Positions 28,895 to 38,319 of a DNA stretch of 52,322 nt are shown here, in pieces; position 1 is the stretch's first letter, and each line of letters opens with the position of its first letter. This stretch comes from Gammaproteobacteria bacterium (GTDB lineage Bacteria > Pseudomonadota > Gammaproteobacteria > JACCYU01). The DNA lies in the NCBI GenBank assembly GCA_013696315.1, contig JACCYU010000008.1, forward strand, positions 1-52,322. Direction: 5' to 3'. The notes under the pieces were generated by a model. It was not told where the DNA came from. It saw nothing but the letters and a program-made list of their open reading frames with translations, and made no database searches. A program made the position numbers and the translations under genes.

Positions 28895-30100
28895 CTATTG
28901 GCATCTGGCGAGTTTATCGGAGGTGAGCAAACCGGAGTTGAGCCAGGTGGACGCCATCTTGTCATAGCCTGCCTGTGAGGGATGAATATATTGAGCGGTA
29001 TTTCCCTGCGGCACCATATCGCAGCTGCCATCCGCACATGAGTAATCCAGCGCGCTGTACTGGTCAACGATCTCAATGTCGTCGTCAGGTCGGCTGGCTA
29101 CCAGGTTTTCTAATGCCTGATTATATTCAATCACGCGCGCGTTCTGGAAGGTGCCGTCCGGGTTACTGCGATCAATGATTTTTGCCACATAAACGCTGAC
29201 CGGAGTACTTGTGTCGAGCTCCCATTGATCGATCTCATCAAGGATTTGTTCTACATGGCCGGCGCGTGTGACGGCATCGAAGTTATCGCTGTTAATCGTG
29301 TTAGTGCCCGCGTGCAACAGCACGATGTCGGCGGGATTCAACATTAGCCAGAAGCGAACATTTTGAGCGATCTGTAGCGCGGTGAATCCACCGTGTCCCT
29401 CATGCTGCGGATCTCCGACCGGTGGGATTGCGGCCTCGCCATTCGACTCGCCGCCCACAAAATCCACCATGAAACCATTGTTGGTCAGACCATCGAATAG
29501 CTTTCTGCGATAACCCACTCTTGTCTCCAAAGGCGGAATCTCGCCCGCGAAAGTGCCGAGTGTAATTGAGTCCCCCAATGGCATGATCGCCGGATTGATA
29601 ATCACGGTTTCAACGCCAAGCGCGAAGCTCTCGGGATCGTCCACCCGGAACTGAAACGTATCCAGCCCGCGCGGTCCGAGGGTGTTCGGCGTGTAAATAA
29701 ACTCGCCCGTCGTTACATCGAGAATCTCTACTGTACCTTTGTCGGTTTGTATCGGGCCGGTAACCATCGAAGCATTGGGATCGAGGCTGAAAGTCAGTTC
29801 GTTAGCGTTGGAATCGCTGTCGGTGGCGCGCAAGAAACCTCGCAATCCCGTTACGGTGGATTGCGGCGTGGTTGAGCAACCTTCCAGCGCTACCGGTGCA
29901 TTATTGGTGGGAGGCGGCGGCGGCTCGCCCCCGCCGCCGGGTGGTGGCTCGCTTCCACCCCCGCCACCGCAAGCAACGAGCATCAAGACGGCCACGGTTG
30001 CCGGCAGCATTACGCTATGGCGCCAACTCCGACCGCGGATCTCACCGGCATGGCGATCAGCCGCGTTCTGAATTGGGGCCCGCTCCACTTTATTGCGCAT
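28895..30100 (-). CDS. SGNH/GDSL-type esterase lipoprotein
   Basis: The 401-residue product has a lipoprotein signal ending in LMLVAC followed by a Gly/Pro-rich linker (GGGGGSEPPPGGGGEPPPPP). A cadherin-like or tandem-repeat beta domain follows (residues 70 to 160, LTFSLDPNASM, FIYTPNTLGPRGLDTFQFRV). The SGNH hydrolase domain has MPLGDSITLG (block I serine), LLHAGTNTIN (block III) and HPSQAGYDKM (catalytic histidine). It may remove acyl groups from surface glycan or lipids. The true start may be the ATG before LPATVAVLML rather than the upstream one. It is oriented opposite to the main locus. Confidence 0.85.
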   Translation of the reverse strand: MRNKVERAPIQNAADRHAGEIRGRSWRHSVMLPATVAVLMLVACGGGGGSEPPPGGGGEPPPPPTNNAPVALEGCSTTPQSTVTGLRGFLRATDSDSNANELTFSLDPNASMVTGPIQTDKGTVEILDVTTGEFIYTPNTLGPRGLDTFQFRVDDPESFALGVETVIINPAIMPLGDSITLGTFAGEIPPLETRVGYRRKLFDGLTNNGFMVDFVGGESNGEAAIPPVGDPQHEGHGGFTALQIAQNVRFWLMLNPADIVLLHAGTNTINSDNFDAVTRAGHVEQILDEIDQWELDTSTPVSVYVAKIIDRSNPDGTFQNARVIEYNQALENLVASRPDDDIEIVDQYSALDYSCADGSCDMVPQGNTAQYIHPSQAGYDKMASTWLNSGLLTSDKLARCQ

Positions 30101-30509
30101 CGTAATTTCCGTCTTGTAATCTAAAGAAATATGTTTACGCTTTAGCGGCTTGCGAGGTACGTGTAAGCAATCGTGTAATGCGATCAGGACGATCGTTGAT
30201 GGTCCTGACCAAAGTCGCTACGTTTTATTGCGGACGACCTGATGCTGTAGCGCGTTAGTGTATGGTTTCCGGACAGGCTAACGCCAATCGACGCACATAA
30301 AGTGCCGACGGCCATATACAATTGCTTATCGTGCCGCTTGCAATAGTTCGACTTTCGGGACCTCCATTGGCGGATAGCGGAAGGATTAGCCGCGAGCGGC
30401 GTGGACGGCTTATAACTACGAGAAACGAATGCCTTTACTGTGTTAGCGCAGCTTGTGATGCTTCGGCGCGCCACATTGAATTCTGATTGTTTCGTTCGGA
30501 TTTTTTTAT
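30101..30509. other. Divergent spacer between esterase and acyltransferase genes
   Basis: About 410 bases with no supported gene. It should hold promoters for both directions. An inverted repeat is visible at 30184-30208 (TCAGGAC, 11-base loop, GTCCTGA). Confidence 0.45.
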
Positions 30510-31226
30510 ATGACTAGACACGCGCCACCCACGATGTCCGGTGGGTCGTTTCGACAGCTCAAGCGCTTTCCCTGGTCTGGTTTCTGGATGTTGTTTGCCG
30601 GACGAGGCCCGACGGGTCGCATCGCCACTCGGTTGGCCGGCTTATTCGCCCGCCCATATAAGGGTCGGCGTTATCTCGCTCGGTTGAATGCTCAGGGGTA
30701 TTACTCTCCGTCCGCCGTGATCAGTTGTCGTCATCTAACCACGGGCGACCACATTTTTGTCGGTGATCGTGTAACCATTTATGAAGCGGACGCAGGCGAA
30801 GTGCACATAGGAGATCGCGTCGCGATCCATCAGGACACCGTAATTCAGGTGGGCGAGGGTGGCCGCGTTGAGATCGGCACTGATACGCACATCCAGCCGA
30901 GGTGCTATGTATCCGCACAAAAAGGCTGGCTTACCATTGGCAACCACGTGCAAATCGCGTCGAATTGCGGGTTTTATACACACAGTCACGGCATGGAGGC
31001 CGGCGAGCTAATGCGCAGACAGCCGTTGCGCACAAAAGGAGGAATCGTCATCGGCGACGATGTCTGGCTGGGCTTTGGGGTCATTGTTCTGGACGGCGTG
31101 CGTATCGGTAACGGTGCGATGATCGGCGCGGGCGCGGTCGTCACCCGTGACGTGCCGGCCGACGCCATCGCGGTCGGAATGCCCGCGCGCGTTATCGGCA
31201 AGCGTACGCCGGCCGACAAGTCTTGA
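30510..31226 (+). CDS. Hexapeptide-repeat acyltransferase (WbbJ/LacA type)
   Basis: The 238-residue protein carries left-handed beta-helix repeats ([51 protein letters not shown]). The catalytic histidine region is [47 protein letters not shown] and PARVIGKR form the family C-terminus. Such cytosolic enzymes transfer acetyl groups to sugars. In this locus it probably O-acetylates the polymer building block. A hairpin follows at 31233-31262. Confidence 0.9.
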   Translation: MTRHAPPTMSGGSFRQLKRFPWSGFWMLFAGRGPTGRIATRLAGLFARPYKGRRYLARLNAQGYYSPSAVISCRHLTTGDHIFVGDRVTIYEADAGEVHIGDRVAIHQDTVIQVGEGGRVEIGTDTHIQPRCYVSAQKGWLTIGNHVQIASNCGFYTHSHGMEAGELMRRQPLRTKGGIVIGDDVWLGFGVIVLDGVRIGNGAMIGAGAVVTRDVPADAIAVGMPARVIGKRTPADKS

Positions 31227-31232
31227 GGAAAA

Positions 31233-31262
31233 CAAGCGCGCTTGCTGCGTCAAGCGCGCTTG
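31233..31262. terminator. Duplicated palindrome, possible terminator hairpin
   Basis: The self-complementary 12-mer CAAGCGCGCTTG occurs twice, separated by CTGCGT. The two copies can pair into a 12-bp stem with a 6-base loop just after the acyltransferase stop. There is no T tract, so intrinsic termination is uncertain. Confidence 0.45.
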
Positions 31263-31417
31263 GCGCAGGAACCCCACAAATGACGGACCTTTAACCGAGC
31301 GACCGAATCCGATGCGTAACTGAACCCTTGTACGAGCGCAGTAGTTTCGCTCGATTGCCGTGTTCAATACGTCGATTCATGCTTGCCGGAAAAAACTATT
31401 GTACTAAAGATATAGCC

Positions 31418-33112
31418 ATGATAATCGACGCGCGCTCCTTGCCGGACAACGATCAGATTGAGGCGGACCTTTGCATTGTCGGCGCCGGGCCTGCGGGGCT
31501 GACGCTCGCGCGCACGCTCGCCGGCCATGGCCCCAGAATCTGCGTGATCGAGAGCGGGGGGCTGGAGCCGGAGCAGGATTCTTCGGTCCGCGATCTGAGC
31601 TACGGACGCAACATCGGACTGGATTATTTTCGGCTCGATGACGCGCGTGGTCGCGGGTTGGGTGGGTCCGGCACCAGGTGGAATATACCCACGGACAATG
31701 GCGCGGCTGGGGTACGATTGCGGCCGCTCGAACCCATCGACTTCGAGGCGCGCGACTGGCTGCCCAATAGTGGCTGGCCAATCGATTTCGCCCATCTGGA
31801 ACCGTATTACGCCAGGGCGGCGGCGCTGTGCAATATCGAACCGAGTCCGCCCAGTCCGGATGAGTGTGCGCGCCGGGACGGGGCGTGGCCATTGCCGCTT
31901 GACCGTGAGACGGTGCAGACGGCAATGTTCCAGATTGGACCCGCCGGAGTCTGGTGGGGCGAGGATACGATCTCCGCGATTAGCAACGCGGGCGTGACCG
32001 TGCTGGTAAACGGTACGGTTACACGGGTCGAAGCACGCAATGATACCCAAAGCGTAACTGGCGTGCGAGTCGGCACCTTGACCGGGCGAACCATTAGTGT
32101 TGCCGCAAAGATTGTTGTGCTGGCGTGCGGTGGCATAGATAACGCGCGATTATTGTTGATGTCCGATGAAGTTGCTAGGGGTGGCCTCGGCAACGATCAT
32201 GATCTTGTCGGCCGATATTTTATGGAGCATCCGCACCTGCTGGCGGGCGTTCTGGTTCCGTCACATGCCGATGTGTTCGAAAAGGCGGCTCGCTACCAGT
32301 TGAGAAAATCCGGATCTACGTGGGTGGAGGGGCGACTTGCGATAGCAGAGCCGACGGCGCGCCGCGAACAACTTCGCGGCTTCGTGGTTGCCCTCCATGC
32401 ACTACCGCGCAAAGGGACATTGCGTAGCCTGGAATTGCAGGACACCCCAACGGGTGGTGAAATTGCGGCGGAGCTGATGCTCTCAGCGGTTAAGCGTCGT
32501 GTCTGGCCCTACGATGCGCGCTCGCGTCTTCGCGAGTTGGCGGCAGATCCTGCGGGGGCTATGCGCACCTTGCGGCATCAGGTTTCACGGTACCGGCGTC
32601 TAAGCGAGGATCAGCCACGGGGCCAGCACGCCGCAACGAGCGCGCCGCCGGAAGTGTTTGCGCTCAATGTGATGGCTGAACAGGAGCCGCATCCGGACAG
32701 TCGCGTATTGCTTGACTGGCGTCATCGCGACGCAATGGGCCAGCCGCGCGCGGCGCTGGACTGGCGGGTGACGGAAAATGACGTGCGAGCGATTACGCGC
32801 TCGCTTGAACTGATCGGGCGACAAATCGAATCAGCGGGACTGGGACGTTTTCATACGCCGCTTCACCCGACGTTACCGTCTGATCGGCTCAAAGGCGGCT
32901 ACCATCACATGGGCACCACCCGCATGCACACCGACCGGCGCATGGGCGTGGTCGACGAGGACTGCAAGGTGCACGGTATCAGTAATCTTTACATCGCAGG
33001 CAGCTCGGTGTTTCCGACCGGCGGCTACGCCAATCCTACCTTGACCGTGGTGGCGCTGGCTGTACGTCTCGCCGATCGTTTAGCGCGTCGCCTGGATGAA
33101 GGTGCGTTCTAA
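31418..33112 (+). CDS. GMC-family FAD oxidoreductase
   Basis: The 564-residue flavoprotein starts with the FAD-binding motif DLCIVGAGPAGLTLARTLAG and has RGRGLGGSGTRWNIPTD. The GMC C-terminal domain has GGYHHMGTTRMHTDRRMGVV, then HGISNLYIAGSSVFPTGGYA and NPTLTVVALAVRLADRLA. GMC enzymes oxidise alcohols, including sugars. The ATG at 31418 is chosen because conserved sequence begins just after it. The frame is open further upstream to 31328 with unlikely residues. The neighbouring minus-strand gene is a PQQ-type dehydrogenase with cytochrome c, so sugar oxidation may be a theme here. Confidence 0.85.
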   Translation: MIIDARSLPDNDQIEADLCIVGAGPAGLTLARTLAGHGPRICVIESGGLEPEQDSSVRDLSYGRNIGLDYFRLDDARGRGLGGSGTRWNIPTDNGAAGVRLRPLEPIDFEARDWLPNSGWPIDFAHLEPYYARAAALCNIEPSPPSPDECARRDGAWPLPLDRETVQTAMFQIGPAGVWWGEDTISAISNAGVTVLVNGTVTRVEARNDTQSVTGVRVGTLTGRTISVAAKIVVLACGGIDNARLLLMSDEVARGGLGNDHDLVGRYFMEHPHLLAGVLVPSHADVFEKAARYQLRKSGSTWVEGRLAIAEPTARREQLRGFVVALHALPRKGTLRSLELQDTPTGGEIAAELMLSAVKRRVWPYDARSRLRELAADPAGAMRTLRHQVSRYRRLSEDQPRGQHAATSAPPEVFALNVMAEQEPHPDSRVLLDWRHRDAMGQPRAALDWRVTENDVRAITRSLELIGRQIESAGLGRFHTPLHPTLPSDRLKGGYHHMGTTRMHTDRRMGVVDEDCKVHGISNLYIAGSSVFPTGGYANPTLTVVALAVRLADRLARRLDEGAF

Positions 33113-33159
33113 CCGGTGGATTAATGGCCACAGTTGGTGTCGTCGGGCCGGCGCCGTCG

Positions 33160-34995
33160 TCAGGTTTGTCGCCTGCGCGCCCACAGCCGCCCCACGATCC
33201 AAAGCACGAGCCATATCGGTAATCCGATAGCCAGACCCGCTACGAACGCGAACGCGAAATAGCGGTAGCGCGGTTCAGGCAGCATGTTCTTGATGGTTTG
33301 ACTCAGCCCGCCGCCATCGTCTTCCCCCAGGAGATAGCGCGCGATGGCCTCGGCCTCGACCTCGTTCAGCCCCATGTTCGGCATGGTGGAGTCGCGCTTG
33401 TCGAAACGCGGCTCCAGTATGTGGTACGTCAGCCAGATCTTTATCCGTTCACGCCCTTGCGCTCGCACCAACTCCGCCCTTGCGTCCTTGTAACGGTTAA
33501 ATGGTTCTTCGTCGCGCGCATCGAGGGCGCGCAATGCTTGCAGATAGTCTGGCGAGTGAATCCGCGCGTCTATACGGTCGAACATGGGCCCGCTACCGCG
33601 ATTCAGCACCGGTCCGTTCGTGCCGCCCAGCTCGAACTCGCCTGTAAGCCGGTGGCAGCCAAAGCATCCGTTCTCACGCATCAACTCCTTGCCGTCCTCC
33701 GCCAGCGCGGCGGGATCCGCCAGTTCGGCCAGCGTAAGGTCATGGGCCTTGGCGGGGTCATACTGTACCTTGAGCACCGCGCCCTGGTTGTCCTTGACCG
33801 GCAGCAATGGCGAAAAATAAAGGCCGTCCGGCCCGAATGCCAAGCCCAGTACCGGGTCAGTCTGCTCACCCTCCGCGGCCGCGACAAAATGTTCTGGCAT
33901 ATTGACGAGCATCCCGTCCAGCACGTCATAGCCTATGCGGATTACTCCCGAATCGCTCGATGACGCGACAAAAAACTGATCCGCGTACTCGTCAGGGAAA
34001 AACGACGCAGTAGCCGAATAATCCATCTGTACAGGCCCCATGCTGTCCAGAAAAACATACGCGGCATTGGCAGCGATACTTTCGTCGCTGCCGTTCCAGA
34101 GATAGTTCTGTCCCTGCCTGACCTCCAGAAAGCGGTCGCTCTCCAGTCCGTTCTCAGTGACCACAACGTGACCGTCGACGATCGCGAGGCTGAAGGGGTT
34201 TCGCATGCCATACGCCCAGACGTAATTCCGGGCCTTGGTCGTATCGTCGTCAATATAGAAGGGATTGTCCGGTACGGGTGTTCCGTCCAGTTCCATGCGG
34301 AGAATCTTTCCAAGCGTGGAATCGATGTTCTGGCTGTTCAATGGCGATACAAAGCCATCGCCGACGCTGACATAGAGCATATTGTCGTGCACTTGGCACG
34401 GCCCGATCTGATGCGAGGGGCCGGACTCGTCGCGCGCAAAGATTTCAGTAAACTCCACCCGTGACTTGGGTTCGAGGGAAAACGTGCCGGGCGTTGAGTG
34501 AAAACGCATCACGTTGTTTCGCAGAACGTTTTCGTCGTCCTGGTACGCAAAAGTCACATACACGTAGCCGCGCTTCGGTTCCAGGCAAAGCCCCGCCAGG
34601 CCGACTTCCGACTCGCCCTGCGGAGGCTCATTATCAAATTCGGTTTGAAGAAAACCGGTTGCAAAGGTTTTTACGGTGCGGTCATTGGTTACAACTTTTA
34701 CTGTGCCCCGCAGTTCCGTAACGAAATACAGTGGGTCCTTTGGGCGGTCCCCCGGATGCGGCACGAACGCGACAGCGGTCGGATATTGATACCCTTGCGA
34801 GTCGATGGCGAGGGAAAAACCGTCCGGAACGGCCCACTCCTTTTTCCAGTCCTCGTTGCTGTCTGTGGCCGCGCTGGACTCATCAAGCTGACGATCCGCG
34901 CTGACGATCGTCACAGTGCAAAACATGCCCGCGATAATGGCTAGCGCAAGCCGCTTGACTGAGCGCGATGGGTAGATACAGCAACATTTATGCAT
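33160..34995 (-). CDS. PQQ-dependent sugar dehydrogenase fused to cytochrome c and a membrane anchor
   Basis: The 611-residue product has a signal peptide (LALAIIAGMFCTVTIVSA). A six-bladed beta-propeller of the glucose/sorbosone dehydrogenase type follows (residues about 50 to 400, with ETEVGLAGL-like SEVGLAGLCLEP, GDGFVSPLNSQ and WAYGMRNPFSLAI). A cytochrome c domain with heme motif CFGCH and axial Met candidate (MPNMGLNEVEAEAIARYLLG) comes next. The C-terminal helix (YFAFAFVAGLAIGLPIWLVL) ends in arginines. It should oxidise sugars or aldoses in the periplasm and pass electrons to the respiratory chain. The ATG at 34995 gives the signal peptide directly. Confidence 0.85.
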   Translation of the reverse strand: MHKCCCIYPSRSVKRLALAIIAGMFCTVTIVSADRQLDESSAATDSNEDWKKEWAVPDGFSLAIDSQGYQYPTAVAFVPHPGDRPKDPLYFVTELRGTVKVVTNDRTVKTFATGFLQTEFDNEPPQGESEVGLAGLCLEPKRGYVYVTFAYQDDENVLRNNVMRFHSTPGTFSLEPKSRVEFTEIFARDESGPSHQIGPCQVHDNMLYVSVGDGFVSPLNSQNIDSTLGKILRMELDGTPVPDNPFYIDDDTTKARNYVWAYGMRNPFSLAIVDGHVVVTENGLESDRFLEVRQGQNYLWNGSDESIAANAAYVFLDSMGPVQMDYSATASFFPDEYADQFFVASSSDSGVIRIGYDVLDGMLVNMPEHFVAAAEGEQTDPVLGLAFGPDGLYFSPLLPVKDNQGAVLKVQYDPAKAHDLTLAELADPAALAEDGKELMRENGCFGCHRLTGEFELGGTNGPVLNRGSGPMFDRIDARIHSPDYLQALRALDARDEEPFNRYKDARAELVRAQGRERIKIWLTYHILEPRFDKRDSTMPNMGLNEVEAEAIARYLLGEDDGGGLSQTIKNMLPEPRYRYFAFAFVAGLAIGLPIWLVLWIVGRLWARRRQT

Positions 34996-35306
34996 CTTCA
35001 GTCCACAATTAGGAAGTAACGGAGTGGCCCTGCCGGCGTCCACGCGGTAACGCGCACCGGGCAAGGAGCGATTTCACCTGATATGAGCAATTGGTCTTCA
35101 TTATAATGTAGGGTAAAAGTAGTCACCACACTGTTGCTTGGGGAATATCCGCGTACCGTTAGCATCGACGGCCAGGCCGCGTGCTTGAATCCAGCCTGTT
35201 CGGCGTGTCGGAGTTGCAAACTTATCTTGGGATTGCATGCATTTAGTTGGCACGGCGCCTTTAAGGCTTGCCTGACGCCACGTCACACATATAAGGAGAC
35301 AGGTGC
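34996..35306. other. Divergent spacer between dehydrogenase and glycosyltransferase genes
   Basis: About 310 bases between oppositely oriented genes. A TATAAT occurs at 35102-35107 without a convincing -35 box, and an AGGAG ribosome binding site sits before the glycosyltransferase ATG. No gene is supported. Confidence 0.45.
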
Positions 35307-36278
35307 ATGATTGTTGAGCGCCCGCTGGTGAGCGTGGTCACGCCCGTATTCAACGGCGAGGCTTATCTGCGCGCTTGCGTGGAGAGTGTGCTTGCGCAGA
35401 CTTACCCTTCGCTGGAATACGTGATAGTGGATAATTGCAGCACCGACCACAGCCAAGAAATCGCGGAACACTATGCGGCTTTGGACACCCGTATCCGCGT
35501 GGTGAAAAATCCGCACTGCTTGCCAATGCTTAAGAACTGGAATCATGCGCTACGGCAAATCAGCGCATCGAGCCGTTATTGCAAGGTGCTGCACGCCGAC
35601 GACCTGATGTTCCCCGACTGTGTTGAGCGGATGGTTGAAGTGGGCGAAGCGCACCCAACGGTAGGGGTCATTAGCGCGTATCGCATCGATGAGGATCATG
35701 TCAATCTGGATGTCATACCCTACGAGACGACCTTTATTTCCGGAAAGGATCTGTGCCGCCGGCGACTGCTCGGGCAGCCGGACCTGTTCGGCTCACCAAG
35801 CTCGCTGATGCTGCGCGCCGACCTGGTGCGCGGCAGGGAGCGATTCTACAACGAAGACAACCTGCATGCGGACAGTGAGGTATGCCTCGATCTTTTGCGG
35901 CACGTGGATTTCGGTTTTGTGCACCAGGTGCTCACATACACCCGCCGGCATAACGAAGCCGCGACGACCGCGGCGCGTAAGCTGAACACGCACAAGGCGT
36001 CGCATTATGTGCATTTCGTTAAGTACGGACGCTATTTTTTGAGCGATGAAGAGTACGCGCGTCGGTTAAAACAACTGCGCAAGACGTACTATAGGTTTCT
36101 TGCGGCAGAGTATCTGCAAAGCCTGCTTGACCGGCATAATCATAATAAGAGAGATGCATTCTGGGGATACCATCGGGCGCAGCTAACGGGGCTTGGGCAA
36201 TCGCTGAGCAAGCCGGCGCTGATCGCCTCGTGCATAGCAGTACTTTATAATCAGGGGCTGAACAGTTTAAAGGTGTAG
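35307..36278 (+). CDS. Glycosyltransferase family 2
   Basis: This 323-residue GT-A enzyme starts LVSVVTPVFNGEAYLRACVE and has the nucleotide-sugar motif VIVDNCSTD. The DXD-like HADD lies in KVLHADDLMFPD. The acceptor-side region contains DSEVCLDLLRHVDFGFV. The ribosome binding site AGGAG lies 10 bases upstream. It is an inverting transferase that probably adds one sugar of the repeat unit. Donor and acceptor cannot be predicted. Confidence 0.9.
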   Translation: MIVERPLVSVVTPVFNGEAYLRACVESVLAQTYPSLEYVIVDNCSTDHSQEIAEHYAALDTRIRVVKNPHCLPMLKNWNHALRQISASSRYCKVLHADDLMFPDCVERMVEVGEAHPTVGVISAYRIDEDHVNLDVIPYETTFISGKDLCRRRLLGQPDLFGSPSSLMLRADLVRGRERFYNEDNLHADSEVCLDLLRHVDFGFVHQVLTYTRRHNEAATTAARKLNTHKASHYVHFVKYGRYFLSDEEYARRLKQLRKTYYRFLAAEYLQSLLDRHNHNKRDAFWGYHRAQLTGLGQSLSKPALIASCIAVLYNQGLNSLKV

Positions 36279-36287
36279 CCGCCCGAG

Positions 36288-36331
36288 TATTTCCCACCGG
36301 AGGGGCAATTATTTCCCACCGGAGAGGCAAT
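36288..36331. repeat. Tandem 22-base duplication
   Basis: Two adjacent copies of TATTTCCCACCGGAGGGGCAAT (written in two parts: TATTTCCCACC and GGAGGGGCAAT) differ at one base (GGGG versus GAGG). They lie between the glycosyltransferase and sulfotransferase genes. Confidence 0.8.
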
Positions 36332-36399
36332 GTGGTTGCAGGCCGACGTTTTGCAACGTAACGATGCGCTAAGTTTACGTACGGATATTCAGGCAGGAA

Positions 36400-37350
36400 A
36401 TGGATACGAAAGTCGTTTTTATCATGGGGCCCGGCCATTGCGGTTCGACATTGCTCGATCTCTTGCTCGGTAGTCACTCGCAGAGCTTCTCGCTGGGTGA
36501 GCTAAACCGGCTGGGAAGCCTGATCGACGCGCGCGCCGGTGAATATCAGAAGATCTGCGGCGTTTGCGTGCGCGAGTGCGACTTCTGGAACAGGCGCGCC
36601 GGGATGGCCATACTCAAGATCTATTTCTCGCAAAAGAACCGCTTACGCTCAGCTCTGGGGCGGGCTGCGCAAAACATCTATAACCCCTACAAGCTCATTT
36701 CCCGCTGGAGCGGTACGCGCGTGTTGATCGATTCGAGCAAGAATCCAAGCTGGGTCAAACGCCGTATGGCGCCGCGGCACACGTGGCGACGCATCGAGCC
36801 ATATCTCATCTACATGTGCAGAGATGGCAGAGGAGTCGTTAATTCGTACTATAGAAAGTATCCAGAGCGGGGAATGACCAAGGTCATCGAGAACTGGAAG
36901 GAGCAAATAACCACGATGAACGCATTCTACGATCGGTTTCCGCATGGGAAAACCAGAGTGCACTACGAAGCGCTGGCCAGTCAGCCGGAGCATGTCGTCC
37001 GCGCGATTTGCCAAAGCCTTGGAATTGAATATGAGAAAGGCATGCTTCGATACTGGGAGCACGAACACCATCATGTCATGGGAAACGGCGGCACGCGCTC
37101 GCTGATATACAAATATCGGGAAAAGTTTGGCACCGATCTGGCCGCCATGCGAGAACGCCAGGCTGCCGCCAAAAAGTTTTACGATGCGAGCTTTTACGAC
37201 GAAATAGATATTGGCATTCGACTCGACGAACGCTGGCGTACGGAATTGTCGCGCGAACACCGCGAACAGTTCGACGCCATTGCCGGGGACGTAAACGAGG
37301 CGTGTGTAGTGAGTAACGTGTTTTCCTGCGCTCAAACCGACGCACCTTAG
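36400..37350 (+). CDS. Sulfotransferase family protein
   Basis: The 316-residue cytosolic protein has the 5'-phosphosulfate loop FIMGPGHCGSTLLDLLLGSH at residues 7 to 26. The 3'-phosphate block is LIYMCRDGRGVVNSYYRKYP near residue 145. VLIDSSKNPSW and RVHYEALASQPEHVV are further family features. It would transfer sulfate from PAPS to a carbohydrate. An AGGCAGGAA site precedes the ATG. It sits between two glycosyltransferases, consistent with sulfation of the sugar chain. Confidence 0.85.
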   Translation: MDTKVVFIMGPGHCGSTLLDLLLGSHSQSFSLGELNRLGSLIDARAGEYQKICGVCVRECDFWNRRAGMAILKIYFSQKNRLRSALGRAAQNIYNPYKLISRWSGTRVLIDSSKNPSWVKRRMAPRHTWRRIEPYLIYMCRDGRGVVNSYYRKYPERGMTKVIENWKEQITTMNAFYDRFPHGKTRVHYEALASQPEHVVRAICQSLGIEYEKGMLRYWEHEHHHVMGNGGTRSLIYKYREKFGTDLAAMRERQAAAKKFYDASFYDEIDIGIRLDERWRTELSREHREQFDAIAGDVNEACVVSNVFSCAQTDAP

Positions 37351-37380
37351 ATATCGATCTCCGCGCCTGGCACTCGTACA

Positions 37381-38319
37381 ATGGATAAGCCCCTGGTCTC
37401 GATCGTCGTCTGCTGCCACAACAGGCGGCACTATCTGGAGCAGACGATGAAGTCCGTGTTCGACCAGACCTACCGGCCGGTGGAGATTGTCGTGCTCGAC
37501 GATGGATCAACCGACGGCACTGACGAGTTGATGCGTGGTTACGGGGACCGGGTTCGTTATCACTGGCAGGAAAATCGCGGTATAGCTGCAACGCGAACCG
37601 CCGCATGCAGGCTGGCCAGGGGCGAATTAATTGCCTTTCAGGACGATGATGATCTTATGGCGCCGCAGCGAATTACCAGCTTACACGATGCGCTCATCGC
37701 GCACCCGTCCGCGGTATTCGCTGTCGGGGACTACGCGCTGATCGACCCCGAAGGTAATCTGACCGGTGCGCGATGGATGCCCGGCAACCTAGATGAAGTT
37801 GATAAGCCACGGCTGGTCGAAGATGCACACGCCGCGGTGCTGTGGCCCAAAGTGCCCGGCGTCCCTCACACCACGCTGTTTCGCGCCGCGGATGGTGAAC
37901 GGGTGGGCTGGTTCGACGAAGCATTTAAATATGCGTGCTCGGATGCCGATTTTTTCGCCCGCCTGGCCCGTCTCGGGCCGATTGTGTACGTAAAAGAAAT
38001 CGTCTCCTATTATCGGCGTGGGCACAGTGCGATGTGGAATAATCAGTTGCGAGCGGACTACAGTCGCTTGCAGCTATTCGAGAAGCACCTTGAACTGGCG
38101 ATTGACGACGATGACTCTTTGCGGAAGCAACTTCAGTTTCGCCTGCGACAAATGCTCATTCAGATCGCGCGCCTGAAACATCAGGGCGTGCAGTTGACCG
38201 AAAGCGGCCTGGAAGTTTACGTCCAGCGCGGCCTCGAAATGTTGGAATGGGGCGACCGCATGAGATACAAATGGCACGATTCGGTTAAGCTTCCCCTCAA
38301 GAAGCTGGTGGGGAGATGA
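37381..38319 (+). CDS. Glycosyltransferase family 2
   Basis: This 312-residue GT-A enzyme begins PLVSIVVCCHNRRHYLEQTM, with VVLDDGSTDGTDELM and the metal-binding DDDD in IAFQDDDDLMAPQR. SDADFFARLARLGPIVYV is the acceptor-side block. The last four bases overlap the start of the next gene (ATGA), so the two are translationally coupled. Confidence 0.9.
   Translation: MDKPLVSIVVCCHNRRHYLEQTMKSVFDQTYRPVEIVVLDDGSTDGTDELMRGYGDRVRYHWQENRGIAATRTAACRLARGELIAFQDDDDLMAPQRITSLHDALIAHPSAVFAVGDYALIDPEGNLTGARWMPGNLDEVDKPRLVEDAHAAVLWPKVPGVPHTTLFRAADGERVGWFDEAFKYACSDADFFARLARLGPIVYVKEIVSYYRRGHSAMWNNQLRADYSRLQLFEKHLELAIDDDDSLRKQLQFRLRQMLIQIARLKHQGVQLTESGLEVYVQRGLEMLEWGDRMRYKWHDSVKLPLKKLVGR

Noticed and set aside
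30184-30474. Minus-strand frame of 96 codons in the divergent spacer
   Set aside because: No ribosome binding site and no protein-like composition or recognisable motif; it lies in a probable promoter region.
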